Positions 48,321 to 57,160 of a stretch of 64,000 nucleotides of DNA are shown here, piece by piece. Source of the stretch: Giardia muris (Eukaryota; Fornicata; Diplomonadida; Hexamitidae). The notes under the pieces were generated by a model. The model had not been told where the DNA came from. It worked only from the letters and a program-made list of their open reading frames with translations, and made no database searches. The stretch lies in the NCBI GenBank assembly GCA_006247105.1, contig CM016927.1, forward strand, positions 992,001-1,056,000, read 5' to 3'. A program made the translations under genes and the position numbers. Positions within the stretch are counted from its first letter, which is position 1; each line of letters starts with the position of its first letter.

Positions 48321-50018
48321 ATGGTTTTGGACATTGAAGACCATGGGACTCCCATGTCCTGCTTCCAATGCGAGCAGACCCTCAAGCCCACGGGCTGTAT
48401 CAAGGCTGGAGTCTGCGGGAAGGCCCCCAAGACGGCGCTGATTCAAGATGCGATTGCCTATGCCTGTGCTCACCTCTCCAAGAAGCCGCAGTTGGATGAC
48501 ATGCTTCTCCTCATCCAGGCGATCTTTGCCACCCTCACGAACGTCAACTTCGACGATGAGGCCCTCATTTCTCGCTTCCTCGTCCCCCTTTGCGATCGTA
48601 TCCGAGCTTGCCCCTGCAGTAAGGAGGAGCCCGTTGCTGGCTTCCTTAAGCTCGCGAAGAGTGTCGCGGAGGAGCCCTTTGAGAAGTGGCATTCTACGGC
48701 TCGTAAGAGCATCTCCCCCGACGTCTTGAAGCAGAAGTATGGTCCTACGAATGGTGGCCTACGCTATATGATACTCCTGGGTGTCAAGGGGATGGCCGCC
48801 TACGCCGACCATGCATACAACCTGACGACTCTTCTTAATACCGATCCGGGTGTTCTCTTCCAAGCCTTCTCCGAGATGTGTCCGTATCTGCACAAGGCCC
48901 TTCTGGAAGATAAGCTTGATACCTCCCAGCTCCTGGAGTTCTCACTTGCCATCGGGAAGATCAACTTGCGAGTCACTGAGCTTCTTGACGAGTACCACGC
49001 CGAGGCCCTGGGGGTTCCGACGTTGTGCAGCGTCCCTATTCGTCTCCAGCCCGGGAAGTGCATCCTGATCACTGGGCATGACTTCGTTGACATGTACTTC
49101 CTTCTGCAGGCGTGCGAGAAGGAGGGGATCAACGTCTACACCCATGGCGAGATGTTCCCCGCGTACAGTTACCCGAAGCTCCGCGCGTTCAAGTGCTTCA
49201 AGGGGCACTTCGGAGGTGCCTGGTATAGACAGCAGAAGGAGATGCCTCACTTCCCTGGAGCGATCGTCTTCACGACCAATTGCATCCAGACGCCGTTGCC
49301 AAGCTACCGCGACCGTGTCTTCACGATGGGGTGTGTCGGCTTCACTGGCCTCCAACACATTGAGCGTACCGACTTCAGTGCACTTATCAAGTGCGCTAAG
49401 GAGTGCACTGGTTTCACCTCTGCTCAGCACTGCCGTGAGACCGAGGAGGCCGTTATCAACTCGGATATTGGCAAGAACTGTGACTTAGACGCTGTCCATG
49501 GCGTCGGTTTCAACCATCGCGCGCTTGATGACCCTGCGATGCTTTCCAAGCTCGTGGGCCTAATCAAGTCCGGGAAGATCAAGCGTATTCAGGTCAATGG
49601 AGGGTGCGATGGGATGAATTCGGCACGTTCCGTCTTTGGGAGGAATGCATCTGAGGCACCGAATGATACCCTGATCTTGACGGGAGCATGCGGGCGCTTC
49701 CGCTTCAATCGTGTGCGCGAGTACGGTGACATTGATGGCATTCCACGCCTTCTCGACACGGGCCAGTGCAACGACTTCTATTCGATCGCCCGTATCGCGA
49801 AGCGTGTGGCCGAGCAGCTGGGATGCGAGGTCAACGACCTCCCACTTGACCTCTACGTCTCCTGGTATGAGCAGAAGGCGGTCGTTCAACTCCTCACCTT
49901 CCTCTACCTTGGGATCAAGGGGATCAACCTCGGGCCGACTATGCCGCTCTTCTTATCCACGGAAGCGCTTGGGGCGCTCTCGGAGGCGTTCAAGCTACGT
50001 CCGATTCTTGCTCAGTGA
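48321..50018 (+). CDS. hcp: Hybrid cluster protein (hydroxylamine reductase family)
   Basis: A 565-residue iron-sulfur protein. The N-terminal cysteines C14, C17, C26 and C32 (CFQC, then GCIKAGVCGK) have the C-x2-C-x8-C-x5-C spacing of Desulfovibrio-type class I HCP. Later conserved segments support the hybrid cluster: TGHDF, THGEMFPAYSYP, TNCIQ and the GGCDG region, then a C-terminal YVSWYEQKA. HCPs reduce hydroxylamine in vitro and are thought to handle NO in anaerobes; Giardia is known to carry one. Start: ATG 48321 follows AAGAAGAAG; ATG 48354 (MSCFQC) matches the usual HCP N-terminus and may be the true start. The upstream 260 bp contain no other gene. Confidence 0.93.
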   Translation: MVLDIEDHGTPMSCFQCEQTLKPTGCIKAGVCGKAPKTALIQDAIAYACAHLSKKPQLDDMLLLIQAIFATLTNVNFDDEALISRFLVPLCDRIRACPCSKEEPVAGFLKLAKSVAEEPFEKWHSTARKSISPDVLKQKYGPTNGGLRYMILLGVKGMAAYADHAYNLTTLLNTDPGVLFQAFSEMCPYLHKALLEDKLDTSQLLEFSLAIGKINLRVTELLDEYHAEALGVPTLCSVPIRLQPGKCILITGHDFVDMYFLLQACEKEGINVYTHGEMFPAYSYPKLRAFKCFKGHFGGAWYRQQKEMPHFPGAIVFTTNCIQTPLPSYRDRVFTMGCVGFTGLQHIERTDFSALIKCAKECTGFTSAQHCRETEEAVINSDIGKNCDLDAVHGVGFNHRALDDPAMLSKLVGLIKSGKIKRIQVNGGCDGMNSARSVFGRNASEAPNDTLILTGACGRFRFNRVREYGDIDGIPRLLDTGQCNDFYSIARIAKRVAEQLGCEVNDLPLDLYVSWYEQKAVVQLLTFLYLGIKGINLGPTMPLFLSTEALGALSEAFKLRPILAQ

Positions 50019-50023
50019 AGCTC

Positions 50024-50030
50024 AGTGAAT
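50024..50030 (+). terminator. Polyadenylation signal AGTGAAT for hcp
   Basis: AGTGAAT six bases after the hcp stop codon (TGA at 50016-50018) and only 3 bp before the LSM2 ATG, so the hcp 3' end must overlap the LSM2 5' region. An AGTGAAG variant also overlaps the stop at 50014. Confidence 0.6.
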
Positions 50031-50033
50031 AAA

Positions 50034-50360
50034 ATGGCATGTGTATAAAGAGTCAGTACTAACACGCAGATCTTCAAGTCATTCCTCGCCCACTTCTCTG
50101 GGAAGACGGTGCATGCCGAGCTGAAGAACGGGATGCACGTCCATGGCACCCTCATCGCCTTGGACCATTACATGAACATTCGCCTCGGCAAGCCTACCGT
50201 CTGCACGGGAGGACCTGGATCCACCTTCGATGGAGCAGCGGAGATTATCATCCGTGGTGCGGCTCTCAAGCTAGTGTACCCTGCAGAGGGCATTACGACT
50301 CGAGCGATCACCGACGATATCGTCAGACAAGTTCGACAAGAATGGGTGTCTACGAGATAA
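50034..50360 (+). CDS. LSM2: LSM2 with a 33-nt intron (U6 snRNA-associated Sm-like)
   Basis: Exon 1 is just the ATG (50034-50036); exon 2 is 50070-50360. The joined product is 97 residues: it begins MIFKSFLAHFSGKTVHAEL and continues GTLIALDHYMNIRL, matching Lsm2 (Sm1 motif), followed by the IIIRGAALKLVYP Sm2 region. Lsm2-8 binds the 3' end of U6 snRNA; Lsm1-7 acts in mRNA decay. Without the intron the frame lacks the family's first 14 residues and has no nearby ATG before 50133. Exon 2 is open upstream only to the acceptor. The 15-bp gap after hcp includes its polyadenylation signal. Confidence 0.88.
50037..50069 (+). other. Spliceosomal mini-intron, 33 nt, GC-AG
   Basis: Starts GCATGTG, a variant of the Giardia donor GTATGT, and ends ACTAACACGCAG, in which the branch site CTAAC is fused to the acceptor as in known Giardia introns. 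The donor chosen keeps the ATG in frame with exon 2; donors at 50041 or later would break the frame. No other spot in the window shows this acceptor. Confidence 0.85.
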
Positions 50361-50392
50361 GGGCGCGGCCATCCAAGTCCTCTGATGGTTAG

Positions 50393-50399
50393 AGTGAAT
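50393..50399 (+). terminator. Polyadenylation signal AGTGAAT for LSM2
   Basis: AGTGAAT about 33 bp after the LSM2 stop and 41 bp before the next ATG. Confidence 0.55.
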
Positions 50400-50439
50400 C
50401 GGGGTCAGAGGAAGACTGAAGAGAGAAAGAGGGAGAAAA

Positions 50440-53400
50440 ATGTCCAACGATTTCATACAGCTACAGGCGTCTCTAAAGACCCTGACGGAGTCATCTCCGC
50501 CCCATGTCCGTCAGGATGCCGAGCACTACCTCCTCCACGTACGCCCCGAGCTTCTATGTAACGTCGCCCTCTCCGATGCGTTCCCGCTCAACCAACGCCT
50601 ATTAGCGTGTTCGGCGCTCACGGCCGGAGAGCCTCCCACTCGGGAGCAAATCGACCGTCTCATAGGGGCCTTACCTGGTGAGGCTTGCCCCCCGACAGTA
50701 CAAGCGAAATTGGCTCAATACATTGCTACAGGCCTTCAGGCCCATGGCCAGCTACGGGATATTACTCTAAGTACCTTCCAGAGTCGTGCTCTAGGTGTTT
50801 CCGTTCTGAGGGAAGTCTTTGCCGCCGCCTCGTTCTGTACCTCCAAAGACCAGATCAAACAACTAGCTCTTTTGTCTACACATACCTACAGTCATATAGA
50901 AGGCATCCCGTTTACCCTATTGACCGAGGATGATGCCGAGGCGATTCTTATTCTTCTTCGTGCTGCTGCCGATTTCCTTCCGGCTGAACCGGAATTATTC
51001 CTATTTTTGTCAACGACACATCGTGGGTTTCTCGAGCTGATGTGCAACGAGAAGTACACAAGCAAGGTTTGTGACCTGTACCAAACGTTGTTATGCAATT
51101 CAGTCCCCAAGGGACACAAGCGCATCCCAGAAGTCCTATATCCCGTCATTGGCTTCTTCCTGGAAAAGGCCCAGGCTTTGTACGAATTGCCTTATCCTCA
51201 GCTCCGTGCGGTTCCAGCCTGCTTCTCGGCGATCTTTTCTCAGTTCAATATCCTTCTGCGCGCCCAGAAGGAGTTTATCCTTCCGGCCGTCTACAATTTC
51301 CTATGTGTCTTCGCAAACCATCCCTCTCACCTCATCTTCGAGCTGATTCATCCCGTACTCTTCAATATCTTCAACGACATCTCCCTCCGTGGGTACGAGT
51401 TCGATCCGCGGGCCCTGTGCTTTTTGGCAGAGCGCGTTTGCTTCTATGTCAACCGATACAACCTGCGAACGATCTTGACGGTTGTCGAGTCTGACTCCCT
51501 CACCGACTCTGAGAAATATCTTACCGAGGATACTCTTGAGTTCGATACCGGGTTCTGGCTGGATTGGTTCGGAAGCTTCAAGGGGAAGTGCATAAACCTT
51601 GTGAGTAAGTTAGCAGTCTTCTATCCACGTGCCCTTCTCGAGACCATTACGGCCGGTGTCTCTTCATTCCTTATCCAGTTGCAGCAATTTGAGGCCTCCT
51701 TGACGGAACAACAAGCCTATGCCTTCTCCATGCATACGGAGCAGTATTACGCTCTCGATTCCCTCATCGCGGTCGTTGATGCGTGCATGAGCGGTTGTTT
51801 GAAGCATGTCCTTTATAATCACACCTTCCAGGATATTCTCCAAGCAGAGACCGTAACGAACTTGTGTGACACCCTCCTGAGCTATATCCCACGGCACCCA
51901 ATTGTTTACTATCGAATTATTAGCGCCTTGGCTACCTTCTATAAGGACGCGCTCACAGTCAGTTCCGATAAGAGAGAAGAGCCAAAGGACAACGATTCTT
52001 TGAAGTTCATTATCGCTCGCTTCTTTGGCCCTCAAATCCGGAAGATCTCGCGCAAGTACATTGAGTGCATCACCTTCCAATCCTCCATCTTGCAGGAGGT
52101 CGGGTTGACTGGGGAAGACCTGTACACGAAGATGTGCCAGGATACACTCGCCCTACGCCGTTTGGTGGCTAACCGCCTCAACCAGATGACGGAAGTGTCG
52201 TCCATTGTACGAGACTATATCGTTAGGACAGAGGAGGAGTTTGGAGAGCTGGTGTCATATATCCAGAGCTTATCTGGCAAGAAGGCTGTCACCGCTTACG
52301 AGACGGTACTACTGAACCAGATCATTTCCAACATACTATTGGCACACGGACAAAGCGAGGGCTTCAAGCAGCAATTGGCTTCCCTTCTCGCCCAGATTCG
52401 ATCTGTGATCCTTTCCGATCAGATGCGGCTTTACCTTCAATCCGATGACGCCTTCATTGCGGGCTTTCACCTTACAGCCGTATGCACGGCCACGGACGCC
52501 GCCTATGTCCCTTGCACCCAAGCCTCGCTTCTGGCCCGTCGTTGGCTGATGTTTGCGTTACAGGAGGCCAAGGTCTTACTCGTACGGATCTATGAGGTCT
52601 TCGGGATGCACGAGAGCATCGTGGAGTTCTTCCCCGCGATCCAGGCTATCCTTCTGTGCTTGCTCCGGATCTCGAGCCGAGGACTTCTCTCAACGACGCC
52701 GAAGTATTTGACCATCCAGCTTTCGGGTCAACGTCTTCTGGCGAACGGGACGGCATCAGGAGGAATGGCGAAGATAGACCTAGAGAACCCTCAGAACCCG
52801 GTTCCAGACATTGAGCATGCGTATAGCTGGATCGAGCGGTGCCTGGATGCCTGCTTATCCACCCTTGCCCTAGAAGGCGGTGCGCTTCTCGACTTGCTTT
52901 TCCAGGCGAATCTAGCAGCTGTCCCACCATATCTATTGCGAACAGTGATTCAGAAGCTTCCACGCCACCAGTCCTTACGCGAGTTACAACTTCTTCAAGG
53001 CCTGGCGCGGATTCAGTGCAGTGACATCGTCAGCGTCTTTACAGTACTTCATCCACAGGAACTGGAGTGTATTCGGGAGTATCTCGTGCAGCCCGGTCAA
53101 TGTGCGTTGGCGCGAACCGCGGCCGGAGTCATTTGGGAGACCCTGCCGGAACGGCGAGAAGTCATCGCACAGAACGTGTTAACTCTCTGCAACCGTGCGT
53201 TGATAGACATGTGTTTGGCCTTGTTTACCGAGAATGGGGAACTACGAGAGAATATAGTGCGACAGTTGAAGGACGATCCACACTTCTCTCTTAGTCTTCT
53301 GAGCCTTTTCTTGGCGCTATTGATGGCCTTTTGTCGTGACGTGAAGTGCGTTGCTCAACTATCCATCATTCTCGATTGGGTGCTGGTCAAGCTTCCTATG

Positions 53401-53844
53401 CCTGATCGTCATAATGCAAACTCGGATCTTGAGTTCACAGCGTGTCAACCCGGTTCCCCCTTGGCGCAAGTCCTCACCCCGATGCTCATCTTGTGCTACG
53501 GTCTTATCCTTCAATACGTCCAATACGAGTACGCGCAGAACGCACTGCTCCTTCTTGCAGGACGTTTGCTTCAGATCACGCGTTCAATGGCCGTGACGGC
53601 ATTCTACGCGCCTGATGAGCACCTGGTCCCACCCCTGATCAGCGAGCTTCTTCTAATCACAGATGCGAAGAAGATTCGACACCTGATACGTTCGAGTCTT
53701 GTGAAGGCTAAGCGTATCACCGTGAGCGTGGATAAGGTCGCAGGAATCACGACTGCAGCACTTCTCGTGGCCAGATCCGACGACAACGATAGCATTGAGG
53801 TGCATCTAGGAGAGTACCCTGTGTTTGATGAAAGAGATGACTGA
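50440..53844 (+). CDS. Large HEAT-like protein, possibly a karyopherin
   Basis: A 1134-residue, Leu-rich, almost wholly helical protein. The N-terminus carries VRQDAEHYLL and, ~30 residues later, NQRLLACSAL, which follow the importin-beta N-terminal pattern (R..AE..L, then R.lA...L). Length and composition fit an exportin/importin (Crm1-like proteins are ~1070). I could not confirm the CRIME-domain or the reactive Cys of exportin-1, so the assignment is tentative. The C-terminal 100 residues are charged. Start at the ATG in GGGAGAAAAATG. Converges with the PIH1D3-like gene. Confidence 0.7.
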   Translation: MSNDFIQLQASLKTLTESSPPHVRQDAEHYLLHVRPELLCNVALSDAFPLNQRLLACSALTAGEPPTREQIDRLIGALPGEACPPTVQAKLAQYIATGLQAHGQLRDITLSTFQSRALGVSVLREVFAAASFCTSKDQIKQLALLSTHTYSHIEGIPFTLLTEDDAEAILILLRAAADFLPAEPELFLFLSTTHRGFLELMCNEKYTSKVCDLYQTLLCNSVPKGHKRIPEVLYPVIGFFLEKAQALYELPYPQLRAVPACFSAIFSQFNILLRAQKEFILPAVYNFLCVFANHPSHLIFELIHPVLFNIFNDISLRGYEFDPRALCFLAERVCFYVNRYNLRTILTVVESDSLTDSEKYLTEDTLEFDTGFWLDWFGSFKGKCINLVSKLAVFYPRALLETITAGVSSFLIQLQQFEASLTEQQAYAFSMHTEQYYALDSLIAVVDACMSGCLKHVLYNHTFQDILQAETVTNLCDTLLSYIPRHPIVYYRIISALATFYKDALTVSSDKREEPKDNDSLKFIIARFFGPQIRKISRKYIECITFQSSILQEVGLTGEDLYTKMCQDTLALRRLVANRLNQMTEVSSIVRDYIVRTEEEFGELVSYIQSLSGKKAVTAYETVLLNQIISNILLAHGQSEGFKQQLASLLAQIRSVILSDQMRLYLQSDDAFIAGFHLTAVCTATDAAYVPCTQASLLARRWLMFALQEAKVLLVRIYEVFGMHESIVEFFPAIQAILLCLLRISSRGLLSTTPKYLTIQLSGQRLLANGTASGGMAKIDLENPQNPVPDIEHAYSWIERCLDACLSTLALEGGALLDLLFQANLAAVPPYLLRTVIQKLPRHQSLRELQLLQGLARIQCSDIVSVFTVLHPQELECIREYLVQPGQCALARTAAGVIWETLPERREVIAQNVLTLCNRALIDMCLALFTENGELRENIVRQLKDDPHFSLSLLSLFLALLMAFCRDVKCVAQLSIILDWVLVKLPMPDRHNANSDLEFTACQPGSPLAQVLTPMLILCYGLILQYVQYEYAQNALLLLAGRLLQITRSMAVTAFYAPDEHLVPPLISELLLITDAKKIRHLIRSSLVKAKRITVSVDKVAGITTAALLVARSDDNDSIEVHLGEYPVFDERDD

Positions 53845-53860
53845 AAGGAGGACTTAGTGA

Positions 53861-54331
53861 TCAAACCGGGATGATATCTGTGCGTTCGAGAGTAATCTCT
53901 AGCTTGGTTCCAGTGAACTTCGCCTTGATCTTTTTGTCGTTAACTGGGTGTGGGAGTTCCATATGTAATCGATGGTGCTTCGCATACAGTGTGAGCGTCT
54001 TCTCCGTTATGTCAAGATCGACGTCGGCGGGCCTTTCCCCAGGCAAGGCTATGGTCAGGATCAAGTATTGACTATCCGCCAGAGATGGGGTGAGGCCGCC
54101 GAAGGCACCATAAACCTCTGCCGCCGAGACGGATTGACGATACTTGAAATCGTACTCAGGACACTTGAAACCAAGACCGAAATCGGATTCAATATGCGGG
54201 GCGGAAGAGGTAGGTGCCAAGGGAGGGTTTGGTATCGGTACCGAGGTAGTTGTAGGTGGTTTGGCCTCTTCGGCTTTCTTCTCTGCTTCCTCGAATAGAT
54301 GAACGAGGTCTGTTAGCTGCGCAAGGTCCAT
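53861..54331 (-). CDS. PIH1D3/DNAAF6-like dynein assembly factor
   Basis: A 156-residue protein. The N-terminal 50 residues are acidic then Pro/Ser/Thr-rich. From ~58, PEYDFKYRQSVSAAEVYGAF matches the PIH1D3 signature, and it ends in a CS-like domain (IALPGERPADVDLDI, LPHPVNDKKIKAKF, KLEITLERT). PIH1D3 with Hsp90 co-chaperones preassembles axonemal dynein arms in the cytoplasm, fitting an organism with eight flagella. No N-terminal PIH domain is present, consistent with PIH1D3 rather than PIH1D1/2. Opposed to calmodulin with a 175-bp spacer. Confidence 0.85.
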   Translation of the reverse strand: MDLAQLTDLVHLFEEAEKKAEEAKPPTTTSVPIPNPPLAPTSSAPHIESDFGLGFKCPEYDFKYRQSVSAAEVYGAFGGLTPSLADSQYLILTIALPGERPADVDLDITEKTLTLYAKHHRLHMELPHPVNDKKIKAKFTGTKLEITLERTDIIPV

Positions 54332-54506
54332 CTACTGGAATTTTACTGGAGTTCGATTTCCCTTCACCCCAGAAAGGATGAGGGAGAGGGTGGAAGTAGT
54401 CTTTCTGACAGTAAATGAGCTGGTTGATGGGGAGGAAGAAGACTTGAGACTGAAGAGACTTCCTTCATCCTAGCCTGGAATTCGTGATCCAAAACCGAAA
54501 AATAGT

Positions 54507-54968
54507 ATGGAGGGGGACCTTCCGATCAATCTGCCACAGGAGACCATCGAGGAGTTCAAGGAGGCCTTCAACCTCTTCGACCGCAACGGAGATGGAAACA
54601 TCACGACCGCGGAGCTCGGGACCGTCATGCGCTCCCTCGGCCAGAACCCAACGGAGGCGGACCTTGCAGACATGATCAACTCGATCGACACGGACGGGAA
54701 CGGAGTCATCAGCTTCATCGAGTTTGTCCGCTTGATGGTCACGAAGGCACGTAACACCGATTCCGAAGAAGAGCTTCGCGAAGCCTTCCGTGTCTTTGAC
54801 CGTAACGGTGATGGATATGTCAACGCCGCCGAACTGAGGCATGTCCTCACTCACATCGGAGAGAAGCTCGACGAGGATGAGGTCGATGACTTGCTTCGTG
54901 AGGCCGACATCGATGGCGAAGGCCAGATCAAGTATGCGGACTTCGTGAAGATCCTTTGCAGGAGGTAA
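54507..54968 (+). CDS. CALM: Calmodulin
   Basis: A 153-residue protein of calmodulin length with four EF hands: [36 protein letters not shown] and [12 protein letters not shown]. Each has acidic residues at positions 1 and 3, but loops 1-3 end in Glu and loop 4 ends in Asp at position 12, which may weaken calcium binding at site IV. The linker is [15 protein letters not shown], typical of calmodulin. An extra 7-8 residues precede the first helix. A calmodulin-like paralogue or centrin-like protein is less likely. Start at ATG 54507. Confidence 0.9.
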   Translation: MEGDLPINLPQETIEEFKEAFNLFDRNGDGNITTAELGTVMRSLGQNPTEADLADMINSIDTDGNGVISFIEFVRLMVTKARNTDSEEELREAFRVFDRNGDGYVNAAELRHVLTHIGEKLDEDEVDDLLREADIDGEGQIKYADFVKILCRR

Positions 54969-55052
54969 ACATCTAGAAGACCCCAGTAGCGCTTATGCGC
55001 TCCCACACCCATACCCTGTTTACACTCGGGCTTCAGCTTCAACTACTCAGGC

Positions 55053-55469
55053 TCACTTAGGAGCGTAGCCACAGCGCCCACAATGGCCACGGTTCTTGTG
55101 CTGCGCGATGCGGACGCCGGGGCCACAGTTCGGGCAGTACGGGCGAGCGCTGTCGATCGTATCGCCCTTGACGGTGTAGAAGCTGAGGCACTCAAGCCTG
55201 ACCTTCCTGTCCTTGTGCTTGATCTTCTTCGGCGTCTTGTGGGCCTTCTTCTTGCGTTTCTTGTCCTTGCCGGCCCCGTCGGCGGGGACGAAGGCGTCGA
55301 GGAGGAGAGCGTCGGCGAGGACCATCTCGGAGTCGAGGACGCGCCCGTTGAGGAGGAACCTCAGACCCGTGGGTCCGAGCTCCAGGGCCTCCTGGAGGTC
55401 CGCCGCCGTTGCCTGGGCGGGAAGATTGACCGGGATAGCCTTCCCCTGAAGACGCACTAGGACTTGCAT
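55053..55469 (-). CDS. RPS27A: Ubiquitin-like/S27a (eS31) ribosomal fusion
   Basis: A 138-residue fusion. Residues 1-~66 are a divergent ubiquitin fold (MQVLVRLQGKAIPVNLP at the start; no LRGG at the end). The junction runs into basic AGKDKKRKKKAHKT, then S27a with a zinc finger CPNCGPGVRIAQ...CGRCGY. eS31 sits in the 40S head. Since the diglycine is missing, cleavage by ordinary deubiquitinases is unlikely; a similarly divergent Ubl-S27a variant has been described in Giardia lamblia. Opposed to the gene at 55521 with a 51-bp spacer and a GAAATG context. Confidence 0.92.
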   Translation of the reverse strand: MQVLVRLQGKAIPVNLPAQATAADLQEALELGPTGLRFLLNGRVLDSEMVLADALLLDAFVPADGAGKDKKRKKKAHKTPKKIKHKDRKVRLECLSFYTVKGDTIDSARPYCPNCGPGVRIAQHKNRGHCGRCGYAPK

Positions 55470-55520
55470 TTCAATTAGAATCGGGGTACGTGGGCGGGGA
55501 AAACGACGTATCTTTTTGGG

Positions 55521-56084
55521 ATGGCGACGCTCGGGAAGACCACGGCCTCCTTGAGGAAGATGGGCTTCGACGCCCCGACGCCCGAGGCGGAGGTCTACTA
55601 CGAACGCGTGGCGAGCGAGTACGACGCACTGAAGACGGCCATTTGGGCAGGGATCACAAACGCCGCCGAGAAGAAGGCGACACCCGAACTAGCATATCAA
55701 GCGGTTAGCCAGCGTTTGAAGCGCTTGGTCCGGGCGTTGGGGGAGGTCCAAAAGCACGTTTATATGGCGGGCACCGGCAGGAATAAGCCCGAGGAGGTTG
55801 ATGAGGGGGGACAAGCAATAACCGTGAAATCGTTACAGGAACGTATCGAGCAATTGACTACTGAGCACGCGACGGAGCGGATGGCATGGAGGGCCGAGCT
55901 CGAGGCCATCGTCGCCGATTGGAAGGCTGCGTATAACGTCCTCGTCCCGGAGGGTGAGCGGAAGCTTCGTGAGGAGAAGGAGGTTGATAGAAAGGAGAGT
56001 AGAAGTGGAGAAGGCGGAGACGCTGGTGGAGAAGCCGGTGGGGAAAGTAGCACATCTTCAGCGGTCAAAGGACAGCACGCATGA
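55521..56084 (+). CDS. Small coiled-coil protein, unknown
   Basis: A 187-residue protein. Residues ~20-75 and ~95-150 are helical with heptad patterns; the C-terminal 40 residues are Gly/Ser/Glu/Lys-rich and disordered. No family recognised. Start at the ATG after TTTTTGGG. Its 3' end overlaps the convergent hydrolase gene by 20 bp (56065-56084). Confidence 0.65.
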   Translation: MATLGKTTASLRKMGFDAPTPEAEVYYERVASEYDALKTAIWAGITNAAEKKATPELAYQAVSQRLKRLVRALGEVQKHVYMAGTGRNKPEEVDEGGQAITVKSLQERIEQLTTEHATERMAWRAELEAIVADWKAAYNVLVPEGERKLREEKEVDRKESRSGEGGDAGGEAGGESSTSSAVKGQHA

Positions 56085-57117
56085 GGGCCTGACGGTCTGA
56101 GTCAATGGCGGAAGCCGCGCCATTATTGTAGGTTTGGATGAAACGACCGTAGCCGGTCCCCTGAACGTTTCCATTGTTGACAATGAAGTCGAAGATCGAC
56201 CCATAGACGTAGTCGGGTGCCAATGCATCGAAGTTGTTGTGGTCCGCCCCACCGACTAGGATGAGGGTACACCTTTCAACTCGAATAAGGACACCAAGCC
56301 CATCCGAGACGACGGTGAAGTTCACCCTCCTGATGAACTGATGGTATTCCTTGTAACACCTCGGACTATTCGCCTTGATATAGTAGTCCGCGAGTAAAAG
56401 GGAATTACGACTAGGGACCAGGGAATCATAGAGCCCATGTAGGAAAAGAATTGGAATCGGACAGGACGTAAACTTATCGAAGTTCTTGAGGCAATCGCAC
56501 TGGGTATTACATCTTGGGACACACACAATATTCAATGCCGACGCCAACCCAGATTGGATGATCGCCCCAAGGACCACCCCCTTCAACAAGTCGTCTCTGT
56601 ACCGTCGTTTATGGGTGAGAAGGTGTAACATATGTGCAGTGGTCACAGACCCAATGGAACGCCCGGCTAATACGAGCCTGTGCTCCGGGTAAGTCCTACG
56701 GAGATAAGCATAAACCTTTTCGACGTCACGACGCGCATGCTTCTCCCCCGACGAGCCTCCCGACATCCCATAGCCCTCATAATCATAGGCAAAAACAGGG
56801 ATGGTCAGCGCTGCAGCCATATCCAACAAGTACTCCTTGAGACAGTCCAAGGTCTCACCGTTTCCGTGAGAATATAACATCAGGACCTTCGTCCCTGCAG
56901 CTAACGACCCCACTCGTTCCCGTATCTCACGCATCTCGTCCTCGAAGCCCGAGATTACCCACTTGTATTCTCGCGTCGGATCTGGCTCCAAAAGCGCACC
57001 ATACACTGAAAGGCTCCTTCTGATCTGAATCTTGACGAGGGACTGCCCATACATAGCGGAGTAGTTGGCATGCGAGACGTTGGATGGGTACGCGATGGTA
57101 TCGACGATACACCCCAT
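56065..57117 (-). CDS. Alpha/beta hydrolase, ABHD17-like
   Basis: A 350-residue hydrolase. I chose the ATG at 57117 because the longer frame (to 57204) overlaps the upstream same-strand gene and this start gives MGCIVDT, a plausible N-myristoylation/palmitoylation signal. LMLYSHGNGE forms the oxyanion region, the nucleophile is S154 in GRSIGS, an acid lies in HGLYDSLVP and the base is H293 in GGADHNNF. ABHD17 proteins are membrane-anchored depalmitoylases; the similarity is at family level only (the bem46-type group also fits). The 56065 end overlaps the convergent gene. Confidence 0.8.
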   Translation of the reverse strand: MGCIVDTIAYPSNVSHANYSAMYGQSLVKIQIRRSLSVYGALLEPDPTREYKWVISGFEDEMREIRERVGSLAAGTKVLMLYSHGNGETLDCLKEYLLDMAAALTIPVFAYDYEGYGMSGGSSGEKHARRDVEKVYAYLRRTYPEHRLVLAGRSIGSVTTAHMLHLLTHKRRYRDDLLKGVVLGAIIQSGLASALNIVCVPRCNTQCDCLKNFDKFTSCPIPILFLHGLYDSLVPSRNSLLLADYYIKANSPRCYKEYHQFIRRVNFTVVSDGLGVLIRVERCTLILVGGADHNNFDALAPDYVYGSIFDFIVNNGNVQGTGYGRFIQTYNNGAASAIDSDRQALMRAVL

Positions 57118-57160
57118 CCACCCTAACGATTTTTGGGTCGTCTTCTCACAGAGTCCTCCT

